Assembly (NCBI GenBank): GCA_903839035.1
Contig: CAIMAQ010000100.1
Coordinates: 1-42,933 of the forward strand
Reading direction: 5' to 3'
Source: an uncultured Opitutia bacterium
Lineage (GTDB): Bacteria; Verrucomicrobiota; Verrucomicrobiia; Opitutales; Opitutaceae
Length of the DNA: 42,933 nucleotides
Below are positions 9,056-17,991 of the stretch, one piece after another. How positions within the stretch are numbered: position 1 is the stretch's first letter; each line of letters begins with the position of its first letter. A program made the translations under genes and the position numbers. The notes beneath the pieces were generated by a model. That model saw only the letters and a list, made by a program, of their open reading frames with translations, had not been told where the DNA came from and did no database searches.

Positions 9056-10177
9056 ATGAAACTGGCTCATATTATCCCGAGCCTGGAAGCCAGGCATGGC
9101 GGCCCGAGCAGTTCGGTACCCGCCCTGGCCGCCGCGTGTGCGGCCATCGGCCATGAGGTCGAGTTGCTCGCCACCGTCCCCGGATCCGGCACCATGGTTA
9201 CCGCCGGTGCACTGACCACGACCACGTTTCCCCGCGACTGGCCGCAGAAGTTCTGTCCTTCGGCCGGCCTGCGCGATGCGCTGGCGCGGACCCCGGCCGA
9301 GATCATCCACCATCACTCGCTCTGGCTGCGCACCCTGCATTACGCCCATCAGGCTGCCGCGCGCGGCGGCAAGCTCGTCATTTCCCCTCGCGGCATGATG
9401 AGCCCCTGGGCCTGGAACCATCATCGCCAGCGCAAGTTTTTCGCCAGCACCTTCATCCATCCAGGCGCCTTCGCTGCCGCGGCGGGCTGGCATGCCACCA
9501 GCGTGGAGGAGGCCGACGATATCCGGCGGCTGGGTTTCAAGCAGCCCGTGTGCGTCGCCCCGAACGGCGTCCGCCTGCCCGCGGTTGAGCGCCTCATGGG
9601 CGCCCGCGCCGCCTGGCGGGAACGCTGCCCGGCCATCGGCCAGCGCCCGGTGGCGCTGTTCTACTCGCGTTTTCACCGCAAGAAACGGCTGCGCGAGCTC
9701 TTTCATCTCTGGCTCGCCGCGCCCCGCGGCGACTGGCTGCTTCTCCTTATCGGCGTGCCCGAGGAATATTCCGTGACCGAGATCCAGGGCTGGATCACCG
9801 CCGCTGGCGCCGAGGATCGGGTGGCCGTCTATGATGGCACGGACATGCCGACGCCCTACGGGGTGGCGTCGCTTTTCCTGCTGCCCTCCCACTCGGAAAA
9901 TTTCGGCCTCGTCATCGCCGAGGCCCTGGCCGCTGGCGTGCCGGCCCTCGTGACCGACACCACGCCATGGACCGCGCTCAATCTCGATCACCGCGGCTGG
10001 TGTGTGCCGTGGGCGGATTTCCACCGCACCCTGGAGGCGGCCATGGCGGAAGGCCCCGACCGCTTGAGTGAGCGCGGCCAGCGGGCCCGCTCCTGGGTCC
10101 TGCGGGAGTACTCCTGGGAGAAATCCGCGGGAGAGCTCACCGCCTTCTACCGGCAGCTGCACTCTCCCTCCCCGTGA
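9056..10177 (+). CDS. GT4-family glycosyltransferase
   Basis: A 373-residue GT-B enzyme starting MKLAHIIPSLEARHGGPSSS, a typical acceptor-domain opening with the GGP loop. The donor site is LLPSHSENFGLVIAEALAAG (about 275-294), with the E-x7-E pattern. The frame is open back to 8951 inside the acyltransferase gene, but the family N-terminus fits the ATG at 9056. This leaves a 52-base gap after the acyltransferase, the longest gap inside the glycosyltransferase run. Its TGA overlaps a GTG start of the next gene (GTGA at 10174-10177). Confidence 0.9.
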   Translation: MKLAHIIPSLEARHGGPSSSVPALAAACAAIGHEVELLATVPGSGTMVTAGALTTTTFPRDWPQKFCPSAGLRDALARTPAEIIHHHSLWLRTLHYAHQAAARGGKLVISPRGMMSPWAWNHHRQRKFFASTFIHPGAFAAAAGWHATSVEEADDIRRLGFKQPVCVAPNGVRLPAVERLMGARAAWRERCPAIGQRPVALFYSRFHRKKRLRELFHLWLAAPRGDWLLLLIGVPEEYSVTEIQGWITAAGAEDRVAVYDGTDMPTPYGVASLFLLPSHSENFGLVIAEALAAGVPALVTDTTPWTALNLDHRGWCVPWADFHRTLEAAMAEGPDRLSERGQRARSWVLREYSWEKSAGELTAFYRQLHSPSP

Positions 10178-11625
10178 AACACCGGACTGAATCCCGGGGC
10201 CCCCGTGGCTCCTCCCCGTCGGCCGCCCCCGCGGGGCATCCGCTCCGACCGCTCGAGGTTGCCGTGCTCGTTCATGTCACCGGGTTGCTGCTGTTCGCCT
10301 CCTGGGCGTTTGGCGGCGGGGCCGACTGGGCCCGGTTTCTGATCTCCGGCTGGGGCAGCCTTGGGCTGCTCGTCACGTTGGCCGCCCTTCGCAGCCGAGT
10401 GACGCGCGGGGAAAGCCTCCGCCAGCCGCTGTTCTGGCTCAGCCCGGTCCTCGCCTTCAACGGCCTCGTCCTGCTCAGCTGCCTCAACCCCAGCTTCACC
10501 GAGCGCGTGTTCTCCGGCCAGATCTTGCTCGCCCAGACCGGCGCCGTCCATCCGGCTCTGCCCAGTACCGCCCATGCGGCCACTTCGCGGGAGCACTTGT
10601 GGCTCTTCGATGCGATCTACCTCTCCTGCTTCAATCTCGTGCTCGCCATCCGTCGGCGGCAGGCCCTGCGCGTCTTCCTGCTGGTCGCCGTGGGCAATGC
10701 CATGGTGCTTTCGGTCTTCGGTACTTTCCAGCGGCTCACCTCCGATGGCCTGTACTTCGGTCACGTGGCGTCGCCCAACGCGCGGTATTTTGCGACCTTC
10801 GTTTATGGCAACCACTGGGCCGCGTATGTGGTTCTGCTGGCCGCCGCCTGCCTCGGACTCATCTATTACTACGCCGGACGCGCCGCGGATGGGCAACTTC
10901 ACCAGTCCCCCGTGATTCTGGGAATTTTCGGGCTCCTGCTGCTGGCTCTCACGCCGCTGCTCGCGGGTTCACGAGCCGGCACCCTGCTGGTGGTTGTTCT
11001 GTTGGGCATGGGCCTCGTGCACGCCCTGCGCCGCATCCGGCGCCGGCAGCAGCATGGCAGCACCTCCGGCGTGCTGCCGGTGGCCGGGCTGATCCTGACT
11101 GCGATCTGCGCCCTGGGCGCGGCGGTGTACCTCGGACGCGCCGTGGTGCAGGAACGCTGGCAGGATACGCAGGGGCAATGGCAGTCCGGCCTGCTGAACG
11201 AACGCCTGAAACTCTACTCTGACACCTGGCACCTCGCGGTCGAAAAGCCCGGCTTTGGCTGGGGTTTCGGCAGCTATGACAAGGTACTCCAGCTGATCCG
11301 CCCGCGTCCGCTGGAGGCCAACCGCCAGTATGAGCACAGTTACGTCGACGCTCATTCCGACTGGCTGCAGTCGCTCGCCGAGGTGGGTTTCACCGGGACC
11401 GCGCTACTGATCCTGTCCGTCCTCTGGCCTCTGCTGGGTTCCCGGGCGCTCCGGTTTGCCGGTCCGCTGCCCGCCTATTTGCTCGGCGGTTGCGGGCTGA
11501 TCCTGCTGTATGCCGGGGTGGAATTTCCCTTTGCCAACCCCGCCGTGATGATCGCGTTCTGGCTCAGTTTTTTCAGCGCCATCCAGTATGTCCGTTTGAG
11601 CTCGCGGACCCGCCGCGAACGCTGA
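10174..11625 (+). CDS. O-antigen ligase/polymerase (Wzy_C-like) family membrane protein
   Basis: A 483-residue protein with many transmembrane helices (for example LEVAVLVHVTGLLLFASWAF near residue 28, and a run around 250-275). A large periplasmic-type loop contains PGFGWGFGSYDKV and EHSYVDAHSDWLQSLAEVG. The histidine/aspartate-rich H-x-x-x-x-A-H-x-D-x-x-Q pattern followed by helices is the hallmark of the O-antigen ligase/Wzy_C superfamily, which joins glycans on undecaprenyl carriers to lipid A, protein or a growing chain. It starts at GTG, with coupling to the previous gene. Whether it is ligase or polymerase cannot be told; the gene at 4542 would be its counterpart. Confidence 0.85.
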   Translation: MKHRTESRGPRGSSPSAAPAGHPLRPLEVAVLVHVTGLLLFASWAFGGGADWARFLISGWGSLGLLVTLAALRSRVTRGESLRQPLFWLSPVLAFNGLVLLSCLNPSFTERVFSGQILLAQTGAVHPALPSTAHAATSREHLWLFDAIYLSCFNLVLAIRRRQALRVFLLVAVGNAMVLSVFGTFQRLTSDGLYFGHVASPNARYFATFVYGNHWAAYVVLLAAACLGLIYYYAGRAADGQLHQSPVILGIFGLLLLALTPLLAGSRAGTLLVVVLLGMGLVHALRRIRRRQQHGSTSGVLPVAGLILTAICALGAAVYLGRAVVQERWQDTQGQWQSGLLNERLKLYSDTWHLAVEKPGFGWGFGSYDKVLQLIRPRPLEANRQYEHSYVDAHSDWLQSLAEVGFTGTALLILSVLWPLLGSRALRFAGPLPAYLLGGCGLILLYAGVEFPFANPAVMIAFWLSFFSAIQYVRLSSRTRRER

Positions 11626-11628
11626 CCC

Positions 11629-12435
11629 ATGTTTTCCGTCGTCATCTTGACCCTCAACGAGGAGCGCTCCCTGCCGCGCTGCCTTGCCTCGGTGGCACAG
11701 TGCACGGACATCGTCGTGCTCGATTCCGGCTCGACCGACCGGACGGTGGAAATCGCCCGCGCCGCCGGAGCCCGGGTCTTCACGCGGCCGTTTGATCATT
11801 TCGCCGGACAGCGCAACTACGCGCAACGCGAGATCCCTTTCCGGCATCCCTGGGTCTTTCACCTCGATGCAGACGAACAGATGACCCCGGAGCTGTGGGC
11901 CGAATGTCACTTCCATCTGGATGACCCGGTGGACGGCCTCCTGGTCGCCCCAAAAATGCTGTTTCAAGGCCGCTGGATCCCGCATTGCACGGATTTTCCC
12001 GCCTACCAGGCGCGGTTCGTACGCGCCCCCCAGTTCGCATTCATCCAGGTCGGCCACGGCCAGCGCGAGGCGCCGGCGATGAAACTGGGCCGGCTGGGGG
12101 CCAACTATCTCCACGATCTCTCCGCCGGCGGTGAGGCGGAATGGCTGGAAAAACACCGCCGCTACGCGCGCGCCGAGGCCGCTGCATTCCAGCAGGCGGA
12201 AGGCGGCGTGCCGTGGAGTGATTTTTTCTCCAGCGACCGCCTGCGGCAGCGCCGCGCGCTCAAGCGTCTCAGTTATTCGCTGCCCTGCCGTCCCGCGCTC
12301 CGCTTTTTCTACCAATATTTCCTCCGCCTCGGCTGCCTCGACGGCCGGCCGGGCCGGCGCTACTGCCAGTTGCTCGCCCAGTATGAACGCTTCGCGGCGG
12401 AAGAACTCCGCGCCGCGCGGCGGCAATCCCCCTGA
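11629..12435 (+). CDS. GT2-family glycosyltransferase, WaaE/KdtX-like
   Basis: This 268-residue protein starts MFSVVILTLNEERSLPRCL. Its GT-A motifs are DSGSTDRT (32-39) and the metal site HLDADE (78-83). Short GT2 proteins with T-x-NE and DSGSTD resemble WaaE/KdtX and related enzymes that add glucose or another hexose to LPS core or a repeat unit. The C-terminal third is rich in arginine and aromatic residues, suggesting peripheral binding to the membrane. It lies 3 bases after the Wzy_C-like gene and 4 bases before the next gene. The WaaE-like label is similarity, not proof of substrate. Confidence 0.88.
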   Translation: MFSVVILTLNEERSLPRCLASVAQCTDIVVLDSGSTDRTVEIARAAGARVFTRPFDHFAGQRNYAQREIPFRHPWVFHLDADEQMTPELWAECHFHLDDPVDGLLVAPKMLFQGRWIPHCTDFPAYQARFVRAPQFAFIQVGHGQREAPAMKLGRLGANYLHDLSAGGEAEWLEKHRRYARAEAAAFQQAEGGVPWSDFFSSDRLRQRRALKRLSYSLPCRPALRFFYQYFLRLGCLDGRPGRRYCQLLAQYERFAAEELRAARRQSP

Positions 12436-12439
12436 CGCG

Positions 12440-13627
12440 ATGCGCCTCATTTTCCTCAACCGCTTCTATTGGCCGGAGGAATCCGCCACCGCGCAGTTGC
12501 TCACCGATCTCGCCGAAGCACTCGCCGTCGCCGGGCATGAGGTCACTGTCATCACGAGTCGGCCGCACGGCAAAAATGTGCCCGCGCGGGAGACCCGCCA
12601 CGGCGTGAACATCCTGCGGACCCGCGGGACGCGCTGGAGCCGCCTTGGGCTGGCGGGCAAGGCCGCGGACTTCCTCACGTTTTATTTCGGCGCGCTTAGC
12701 CGGCTGGCTTACAGTGCCCAGCGGGGCGACACCGTGGTGGCCCTCACGGACCCTCCCCTGCTGGGGATCGGGGCCTGGCTCGTCTCCCGGCTGTGCGGCG
12801 CGAAAATTTTCCACTGGGTGCAGGATGTGTATCCCGAAATCGCCACGGCGCTGACCGGACAGGGTTGGTTGCAGGCCGTTCGCCCGCTCCGCGACCTCGC
12901 CTGGCGGAGCGCGAATGGCTGCGTGACCCTCGGCTCCGACATGGCCGGCATGCTCGCCCAGGCGGGAGTTTCCCCGACGCGGATCTTCGTCATCCCCAAC
13001 TGGGCTCCGGCCGGGCTCACCATCCAGCCGCGCACCGCCGCCGACACCCTCCGCGCCGCATGGCAACTGGAGGGCAAGTTCGTCGTCGCCTACTCCGGCA
13101 ATCTCGGCCGCGTGCACGACCTGGACCCGGTGCTCGACGTCGCGGCGGCCCTGCGCGATGAGAGCGACATTGCCTTCGTTTTTATCGGCGGCGGCGCCCA
13201 GAGGTCCCGAATGAAAGCTTTGGCGGCCGCGCGCGGACTCACCCAGGTGCAGTTCCGTCCGACGCAGCCCCGCACCGAACTGGCGGCTTCCCTTGCCCTC
13301 GGCGACCTACACCTCGTCACTTTGCTGCCCGGCTGCGAGCGGCTCGTTTTCCCCAGTAAACTTTATGGCGTCACCGCCGTGGGCCGGCCGGTGCTATTCA
13401 TCGGGCCGCGCGGGAGAGAAATTGCCCGGCTGGTGGAGACGCAGGGTTTCGGGCGTGCCTTCACGCGCGACGAAGTAGCAGCGATCAGCGCCGCAATCCG
13501 CCAGTTGCACACAGACCCGGGTCAGCTCCGGCAACTCGCCGCCGCCGCCGCCGCGTACGGCCGGGACCACACCGGCCCAGCCAGGGCGCTGGCCGGCTGG
13601 GAAAAAATACTGCGCCCGGTCGAATAG
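12440..13627 (+). CDS. GT4-family glycosyltransferase, WcaI-like
   Basis: A 395-residue GT-B protein starting MRLIFLNRFYWPEESATAQL, the opening characteristic of the WcaI/colanic acid-type subgroup (FYWPE...TAQ). VVAYSGNLGRVHDLDPVLD (near 213-232) begins the donor domain, and VFPSKLYGVTAVGRPVLF (about 303-320) is the subgroup's donor-binding segment. The frame is open upstream to 12131 inside the GT2 gene, but only the ATG at 12440 gives the family N-terminus. The gene stands just before the initiating sugar-phosphate transferase, so it may add an early sugar of the repeat unit. Confidence 0.9.
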   Translation: MRLIFLNRFYWPEESATAQLLTDLAEALAVAGHEVTVITSRPHGKNVPARETRHGVNILRTRGTRWSRLGLAGKAADFLTFYFGALSRLAYSAQRGDTVVALTDPPLLGIGAWLVSRLCGAKIFHWVQDVYPEIATALTGQGWLQAVRPLRDLAWRSANGCVTLGSDMAGMLAQAGVSPTRIFVIPNWAPAGLTIQPRTAADTLRAAWQLEGKFVVAYSGNLGRVHDLDPVLDVAAALRDESDIAFVFIGGGAQRSRMKALAAARGLTQVQFRPTQPRTELAASLALGDLHLVTLLPGCERLVFPSKLYGVTAVGRPVLFIGPRGREIARLVETQGFGRAFTRDEVAAISAAIRQLHTDPGQLRQLAAAAAAYGRDHTGPARALAGWEKILRPVE

Positions 13628-13683
13628 CATCTGGCCGCGGGACTTGCCGAGCGGACAATCCCCTCCAAACTGTGAACGCCACT

Positions 13684-15063
13684 ATGAACAGTCCCAAGAA
13701 AACCCTCCTCGCCCTGCTCGGCCTGGACCTGGTCTTTCTGGTGGCCGTCTTCAATCTCCTCCGGTTCTCCTGGGGCCTGGGCAGCGCCACCCATTGGATC
13801 GTTTTTCCCCTGCTGGGCCCCTTCGCCACCCTGGTTTTTGCCATCTACCTGATCGACGGCTACCGGGCGCGCACCGACATGATGAGCCTCGACTACACGA
13901 GCCTCCATGCGATCGCCCTGCTGAGCGCCTTGCTGGGCACGCTGCTCGTAACCTTCGTCGTCAAGTTCCCGGGCGTGGCCGACCTGCAGTCCAGCCGCGG
14001 TGTCATCGCGTTCGCCTACCTCGCGCTGATTCCCATCACCCTCAGTTACCGACGCCTCATCTATCAGCGGGCCACCAATGCCCAGGGCGGGCGCTGTCTG
14101 GTCTTTCTCGGCGACTGGGCCAGCTGCCATGCCTTCCGCGCCGAATGCGAGCGCGTGGGGGCGCTCCAGCGGATTGTGTATTCAGTCGTCAGCGAGGACT
14201 CGGCGTCGCCCTTTGGGGACGACCAGGACAACCGCCTGCGGCCCTTCGCGGAGGTCATCGATGACATCCAGCAGGGCCGGCTGGAGGTCGAGGCCCTGAT
14301 CCTGCGCGAGTCCAACCTGGAACTGGCGCCCGCCATCGCGCAAAAACTGGTTCAGCTGTATTTCAAGGGCCTGCCGACCTACACGCTCGAGCTGTTTCAT
14401 CGGATTTACTGGCGAAAAATCCCGATCTACCGGCTCAACCAGACCTGGCTCTTCCAGGAGGGTTTTCAAATCGCCCGGGAGCCCGTGTTCGAGCGCCTGA
14501 AGCGCGTCGGCGACCTCATCCTCGCCTCCGTGGGCCTCGTGCTCGCCTCACCCCTGATCCTGCTCGGCGCCATCGCGGTGTGGGTGCAGGACCGCGGGTC
14601 GTGTTTCTTTGCCCAGACCCGCATCGGAAAAAACCACGTCCCGTTCCAGATCTACAAGCTGCGCACCATGCGCCTCTCCCCCAGCGAGGGCGACCGTTAC
14701 ACGCAGCCCGGGGACGCCCGCATCACACCGGTGGGCCGTTTCCTCCGCGCCAGCCGCCTCGACGAGCTGCCCCAGATCTGGAATGTCCTGCGCGGTGACA
14801 TGAGCCTCATCGGCCCGCGCGCAGAGTGGGCCAAGCTCGTCGAGGACTACGAGCGCGAGATCCCCTGCTATTATTTCCGCCACCTCGTGAAACCCGGCAT
14901 CACGGGCTGGGCCCAGGTGAACTACCCGTATGGCGCCAATCTCGAGGACACGGTCCGCAAGCTCGAATACGACCTCTACTACATCCGCCATTTTTCCTTC
15001 ACCCTCGACGCCGCCATCATCCTGAAAACCATCCACGTGATGTTATTCGGCAAAGGTCGCTGA
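13684..15063 (+). CDS. polyprenyl-phosphate sugar-1-phosphate transferase (WcaJ/WbaP-type priming enzyme)
   Basis: A 459-residue initiating enzyme that moves a sugar-1-phosphate from a nucleotide sugar to undecaprenyl phosphate at the inner membrane. The N-terminal half has about four hydrophobic helices and a cytosolic Rossmann-like domain. The catalytic C-terminal domain (from about 269) has its hydrophobic hairpin (GDLILASVGLVLASPLILLG), KLRTMR, DELPQIWNVLRGDMSLIGPR and KPGITGWAQVNYPYG, all hallmarks of the polyisoprenyl-phosphate hexose-1-phosphate transferase family. An in-frame GTG at 13672 would add four residues; no ribosome site favours either start. Being the primer, it defines the cluster as a lipid-linked repeat-unit pathway. 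Confidence 0.94.
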   Translation: MNSPKKTLLALLGLDLVFLVAVFNLLRFSWGLGSATHWIVFPLLGPFATLVFAIYLIDGYRARTDMMSLDYTSLHAIALLSALLGTLLVTFVVKFPGVADLQSSRGVIAFAYLALIPITLSYRRLIYQRATNAQGGRCLVFLGDWASCHAFRAECERVGALQRIVYSVVSEDSASPFGDDQDNRLRPFAEVIDDIQQGRLEVEALILRESNLELAPAIAQKLVQLYFKGLPTYTLELFHRIYWRKIPIYRLNQTWLFQEGFQIAREPVFERLKRVGDLILASVGLVLASPLILLGAIAVWVQDRGSCFFAQTRIGKNHVPFQIYKLRTMRLSPSEGDRYTQPGDARITPVGRFLRASRLDELPQIWNVLRGDMSLIGPRAEWAKLVEDYEREIPCYYFRHLVKPGITGWAQVNYPYGANLEDTVRKLEYDLYYIRHFSFTLDAAIILKTIHVMLFGKGR

Positions 15064-15073
15064 GATTCTCGCC

Positions 15074-16471
15074 ATGGCCCTCAAGACCTGTGATTTCCTC
15101 GTGATCGGCGGCGGCAGCGCCGGCTACAACGCCGCCCGCGTCGCCGTCGAGCACGGCCTGAAGACCGTCATCGTCGACAGCGCCCGCGAGCTCGGCGGCC
15201 TCTGCATCCTGCGCGGCTGCATGCCGTCCAAGACACTCCTCTACATGGCCGAGGTGCTGCATCTGGCCCAAAAGGGGAAGACCTTCGGGCTCAGGATTCC
15301 CTCCGCGCGCGCGGATATGAAGGCCATGCACGCCCAGAAGCTGAAAATCATCGCCGAATTCGCCGACTCCCGCCTGCAGCAGCTGAAAGCCGGGAGGTTT
15401 GAGCTTATCCGCGCCCAGGCCACTTTCCTCGACCCGCACACCGTACGACTGTCCAACGGCCAGAAACTGCGCGCCAAACACATCCTCATTGGCACCGGCT
15501 CCAAGGTCAGCGTCCCGGCCGCCGTCCCGGGTTTGTCCGAGGCCAAGTTCTGGACCAGCGACGACGTGCTCGACCTCGATTTCATCCCGAAAAGCGTCCT
15601 CGTGCTCGGCGGCGGCATCGTCGCCTGCGAGCTGGCCCAGTTCCTTAACCGCATCGGCACGCGCGTCACCTTGATCCAGCGCAGCCCGAATATCCTGCGC
15701 GACCACTCCGCGGCCGCCTCCACCGTCGTGCAACAGGCGTTCGTGGACGAGGGCATCGAGCTCTTCGCCGGAACGCAGATTGAAGCCATCAGCCAGGACC
15801 GGCGCGGCACCGCCGTGACGTTCCTCCATGAGGGCAAGCGCATCACCCGCCGGGGCGCGCATCTCTTCAATGCCCTCGGACGCGAACCCAACACCGCCCG
15901 ACTTGGCCTTGGAGCTGCCGGGGTCTTTACCCGCCCCAACGGCCAGATCATCATCAACCGCTGGCAACAGACGTCTGCGCCGCACATCTACGCCGCCGGC
16001 GATTGCTCCGGGCCCCACGAGATCGTCCATGTCGCCATCCAGCAGGGCGAACTTGCCGCCCGGCACGCCGCGGGCGTCAAGGACCTGAAGCCCATTGACC
16101 ACGGCCTGCTGCTGAACGTCGTCTTCACCGACCCGCAACTCGCCACCATCGGCCGGCTCGAGCGCGAACTCGACGCGGCCGGCACTCCCTATCTCTGCGC
16201 GACCTATCCCTTCAACGACCATGGCAAATCCATTCTGATGGACGCCAACTACGGTTACGTGAAGGTCATCGCCGAACCGAAGCGCGGCCGGATTCTTGGC
16301 GCCGAGATCGTCGGCAAGGACGCCGGCGAACTCATTCACGCCTGCAGCGGCCCGCTCGCCATGCGCGCCACCGTCTTCGACCTGCTGCGCGCCCCGTGGT
16401 ATCACCCCACCCTGGCGGAGATCATCACCTATCCGCTCGAGGAGATCGCCGGGAAAATTACCGGACGATGA
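15074..16471 (+). CDS. dihydrolipoamide dehydrogenase-like pyridine nucleotide-disulfide oxidoreductase
   Basis: A 465-residue flavoprotein with an FAD-binding VIGGGSAG near residues 10-17 and a redox-active disulfide Cys44-Cys49 in GGLCILRGCMPSK. A second Rossmann motif, VLVLGGGIVACELA, binds NAD(P)H, and an ATG-type FAD contact (YAAGDC) precedes a dimerisation domain with WYHPTLAEII, whose His-Glu pair protonates the thiol in this family. Length and order equal LPD. It is not next to any 2-oxoacid dehydrogenase subunit; it sits 10 bases after the priming transferase and overlaps a methyltransferase gene. A standard lpd end is seen at 42815. Its partner is unknown, and it could also be a mercuric reductase-like or other disulfide reductase. 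Confidence 0.85.
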   Translation: MALKTCDFLVIGGGSAGYNAARVAVEHGLKTVIVDSARELGGLCILRGCMPSKTLLYMAEVLHLAQKGKTFGLRIPSARADMKAMHAQKLKIIAEFADSRLQQLKAGRFELIRAQATFLDPHTVRLSNGQKLRAKHILIGTGSKVSVPAAVPGLSEAKFWTSDDVLDLDFIPKSVLVLGGGIVACELAQFLNRIGTRVTLIQRSPNILRDHSAAASTVVQQAFVDEGIELFAGTQIEAISQDRRGTAVTFLHEGKRITRRGAHLFNALGREPNTARLGLGAAGVFTRPNGQIIINRWQQTSAPHIYAAGDCSGPHEIVHVAIQQGELAARHAAGVKDLKPIDHGLLLNVVFTDPQLATIGRLERELDAAGTPYLCATYPFNDHGKSILMDANYGYVKVIAEPKRGRILGAEIVGKDAGELIHACSGPLAMRATVFDLLRAPWYHPTLAEIITYPLEEIAGKITGR

Positions 16472-17235
16472 GGCGCATCCTGGGTCGTTTTCTCGACGGG
16501 TTCCTCGGTCTCACACGTCTCCAATACTGGCCCGTAACGGTGCGAAGCGGAATTGCGGCGGGCGCGCGCTGGACGCTGTACCCGTGGAGCGCCTACTGGC
16601 GCGGCACCCAGGAACCCGCCATGCATGCGACCCTGGCCCGGTTTGGTGACATCGAGGGCTGGAGTTGCTGGGATCTGGGCGCCCACTTCGGCATCTACAG
16701 CGTGGGTCTTGCGCGCCATGTGGGGCCCACCGGCGAGGTGGCGGCCTTCGAACCCAACCCCGTGAGCTACGTGCGCCTTGAGCACCACCGGCGGATGAAC
16801 GGCCTGACCCGGCTGAAGACATTTGAAGCCGCCGTTTCCGACCGCGCCGGCACCGCCGAACTGCTCACCTATGGCGATCTGCGCAGCACCACCACGCATC
16901 TGGCCTACGAAAATGAAACCCCCGGCGCGGTCACCCAGCCGGTCGGGGTGCGCACGGTGGTGCTCGATGAGCTCGTTGCGAACGGCCAGCTCCGTTCGCC
17001 CGATTTCATCAAGGTGGACGTCGAGGGTCACGCGCACCACGCCCTCGCCGGGGCCCGCCAGACGATCACTTCCCGCCACCCCATCCTGATTGTCGCCTTC
17101 CATAGCGAATCCGAGGTGCAGGGGGTGTTCAATTTGCTCACGCCCTTGGGCTATCAGCACGCCGCCATCGAAACGGATTCCGACAGCGGCCACGCCCTCA
17201 TCGGGCACGACCTGCTCTTCTGGCCGAAAGCCTGA
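16468..17235 (+). CDS. FkbM-family SAM-dependent methyltransferase
   Basis: A 255-residue protein with the FkbM layout. The SAM-binding loop is WDLGAHFGIYSVGLARHVG (about 68-86), the acidic ribose contact follows in AFEPNP, and FIKVDVEGHAHHALAGA (about 183-199) is the characteristic D-V-E-G block. FkbM enzymes O-methylate sugars or macrolides, and homologues are common in polysaccharide clusters. The start at 16468 overlaps the preceding stop (ATGA). The frame extends upstream to 16396 but only within the preceding gene. It is the last gene of the + strand cluster; its stop is only 2 bases from the stop of convergent hisA, leaving no room for a separate terminator. Confidence 0.88.
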   Translation: MRRILGRFLDGFLGLTRLQYWPVTVRSGIAAGARWTLYPWSAYWRGTQEPAMHATLARFGDIEGWSCWDLGAHFGIYSVGLARHVGPTGEVAAFEPNPVSYVRLEHHRRMNGLTRLKTFEAAVSDRAGTAELLTYGDLRSTTTHLAYENETPGAVTQPVGVRTVVLDELVANGQLRSPDFIKVDVEGHAHHALAGARQTITSRHPILIVAFHSESEVQGVFNLLTPLGYQHAAIETDSDSGHALIGHDLLFWPKA

Positions 17236-17237
17236 GG

Positions 17238-17966
17238 TCAGCCTTTCGCGATCGCCAGCAGGTCCGCCAGGTCCACGCGCTTTTCGTAGAGCGCCTTGCC
17301 CACGATCACCCCGTCCAGCCGGGCGTGACGCTGCGCCAGTTTCGCCAGCTCGACCACATCCTCGCGCCGGCTTACGCCGCCGCTTGCAATCACGTTAAAT
17401 TTGCCCGCCTTCAGCATCGCCTCCTGCGCCGGATAATTCGGCCCCGTCAGCATGCCGTCCGTGCCAATATCCGTGTGAATCAGCGTCTTCACGCCCAGCG
17501 CGTCCATCCGCTGCGCCAGCGCCAGCGCGCTCATGCCCGCCGTGGCGACCCAGCCCTTGACTGCGACCTGGCCGTTCTTGGCATCAATCCCCACCGCGAC
17601 CTTGTCGCCGAATGCCTGCACGAGCTCGCCCACGAAAGCCTCACTCTCCGCCGCGCGAGTCCCGATGACGACCCGGCTCACGCCAAAGCCCAGCGCGCGC
17701 TCCACGGATGCCCGCGTGCGCAGGCCGCCGCCGAGCTGAACCTTCATCCCCAACCCAGCAATCGCCTGTACCACCGCCAGGTTCTGCGGCTCACCGGCAA
17801 ACGCCCCGTCGAGGTCCACCACGTGCACCCACATGCTGCCGGCCGCCTTGAACTGCGCCGCCACGTCCGCCGGGTTCTCCGCGTAAACGGTCTCCTGGTC
17901 GGCACGCCCCTGCGTCAGCCGCACGGCGCGGCCGCCCTTGATGTCGATGGCGGGATAGATGGTCAT
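17238..17966 (-). CDS. hisA: phosphoribosylformimino-AICAR ribotide isomerase (histidine biosynthesis)
   Basis: HisA opens the aminoaldose ring of ProFAR to PRFAR, the fourth step of histidine synthesis, in a (beta/alpha)8 barrel. The 242-residue protein starts MTIYPAIDIKGG with catalytic Asp8. It continues with VVDLDGA, LGGGLRT, the second catalytic acid in GIDAKNG (Asp128), HTDIGTDGML and IASGGVS, the two phosphate-binding halves of the barrel. A start six codons upstream (17984) is possible, but the family begins at the chosen Met. No other his gene is in the window. It is divergent from the M42 peptidase gene, with a strong inverted repeat in the shared leader. Confidence 0.95.
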   Translation of the reverse strand: MTIYPAIDIKGGRAVRLTQGRADQETVYAENPADVAAQFKAAGSMWVHVVDLDGAFAGEPQNLAVVQAIAGLGMKVQLGGGLRTRASVERALGFGVSRVVIGTRAAESEAFVGELVQAFGDKVAVGIDAKNGQVAVKGWVATAGMSALALAQRMDALGVKTLIHTDIGTDGMLTGPNYPAQEAMLKAGKFNVIASGGVSRREDVVELAKLAQRHARLDGVIVGKALYEKRVDLADLLAIAKG

Positions 17967-17991
17967 GAACCCCCAAGAACTCATTCAAGGT

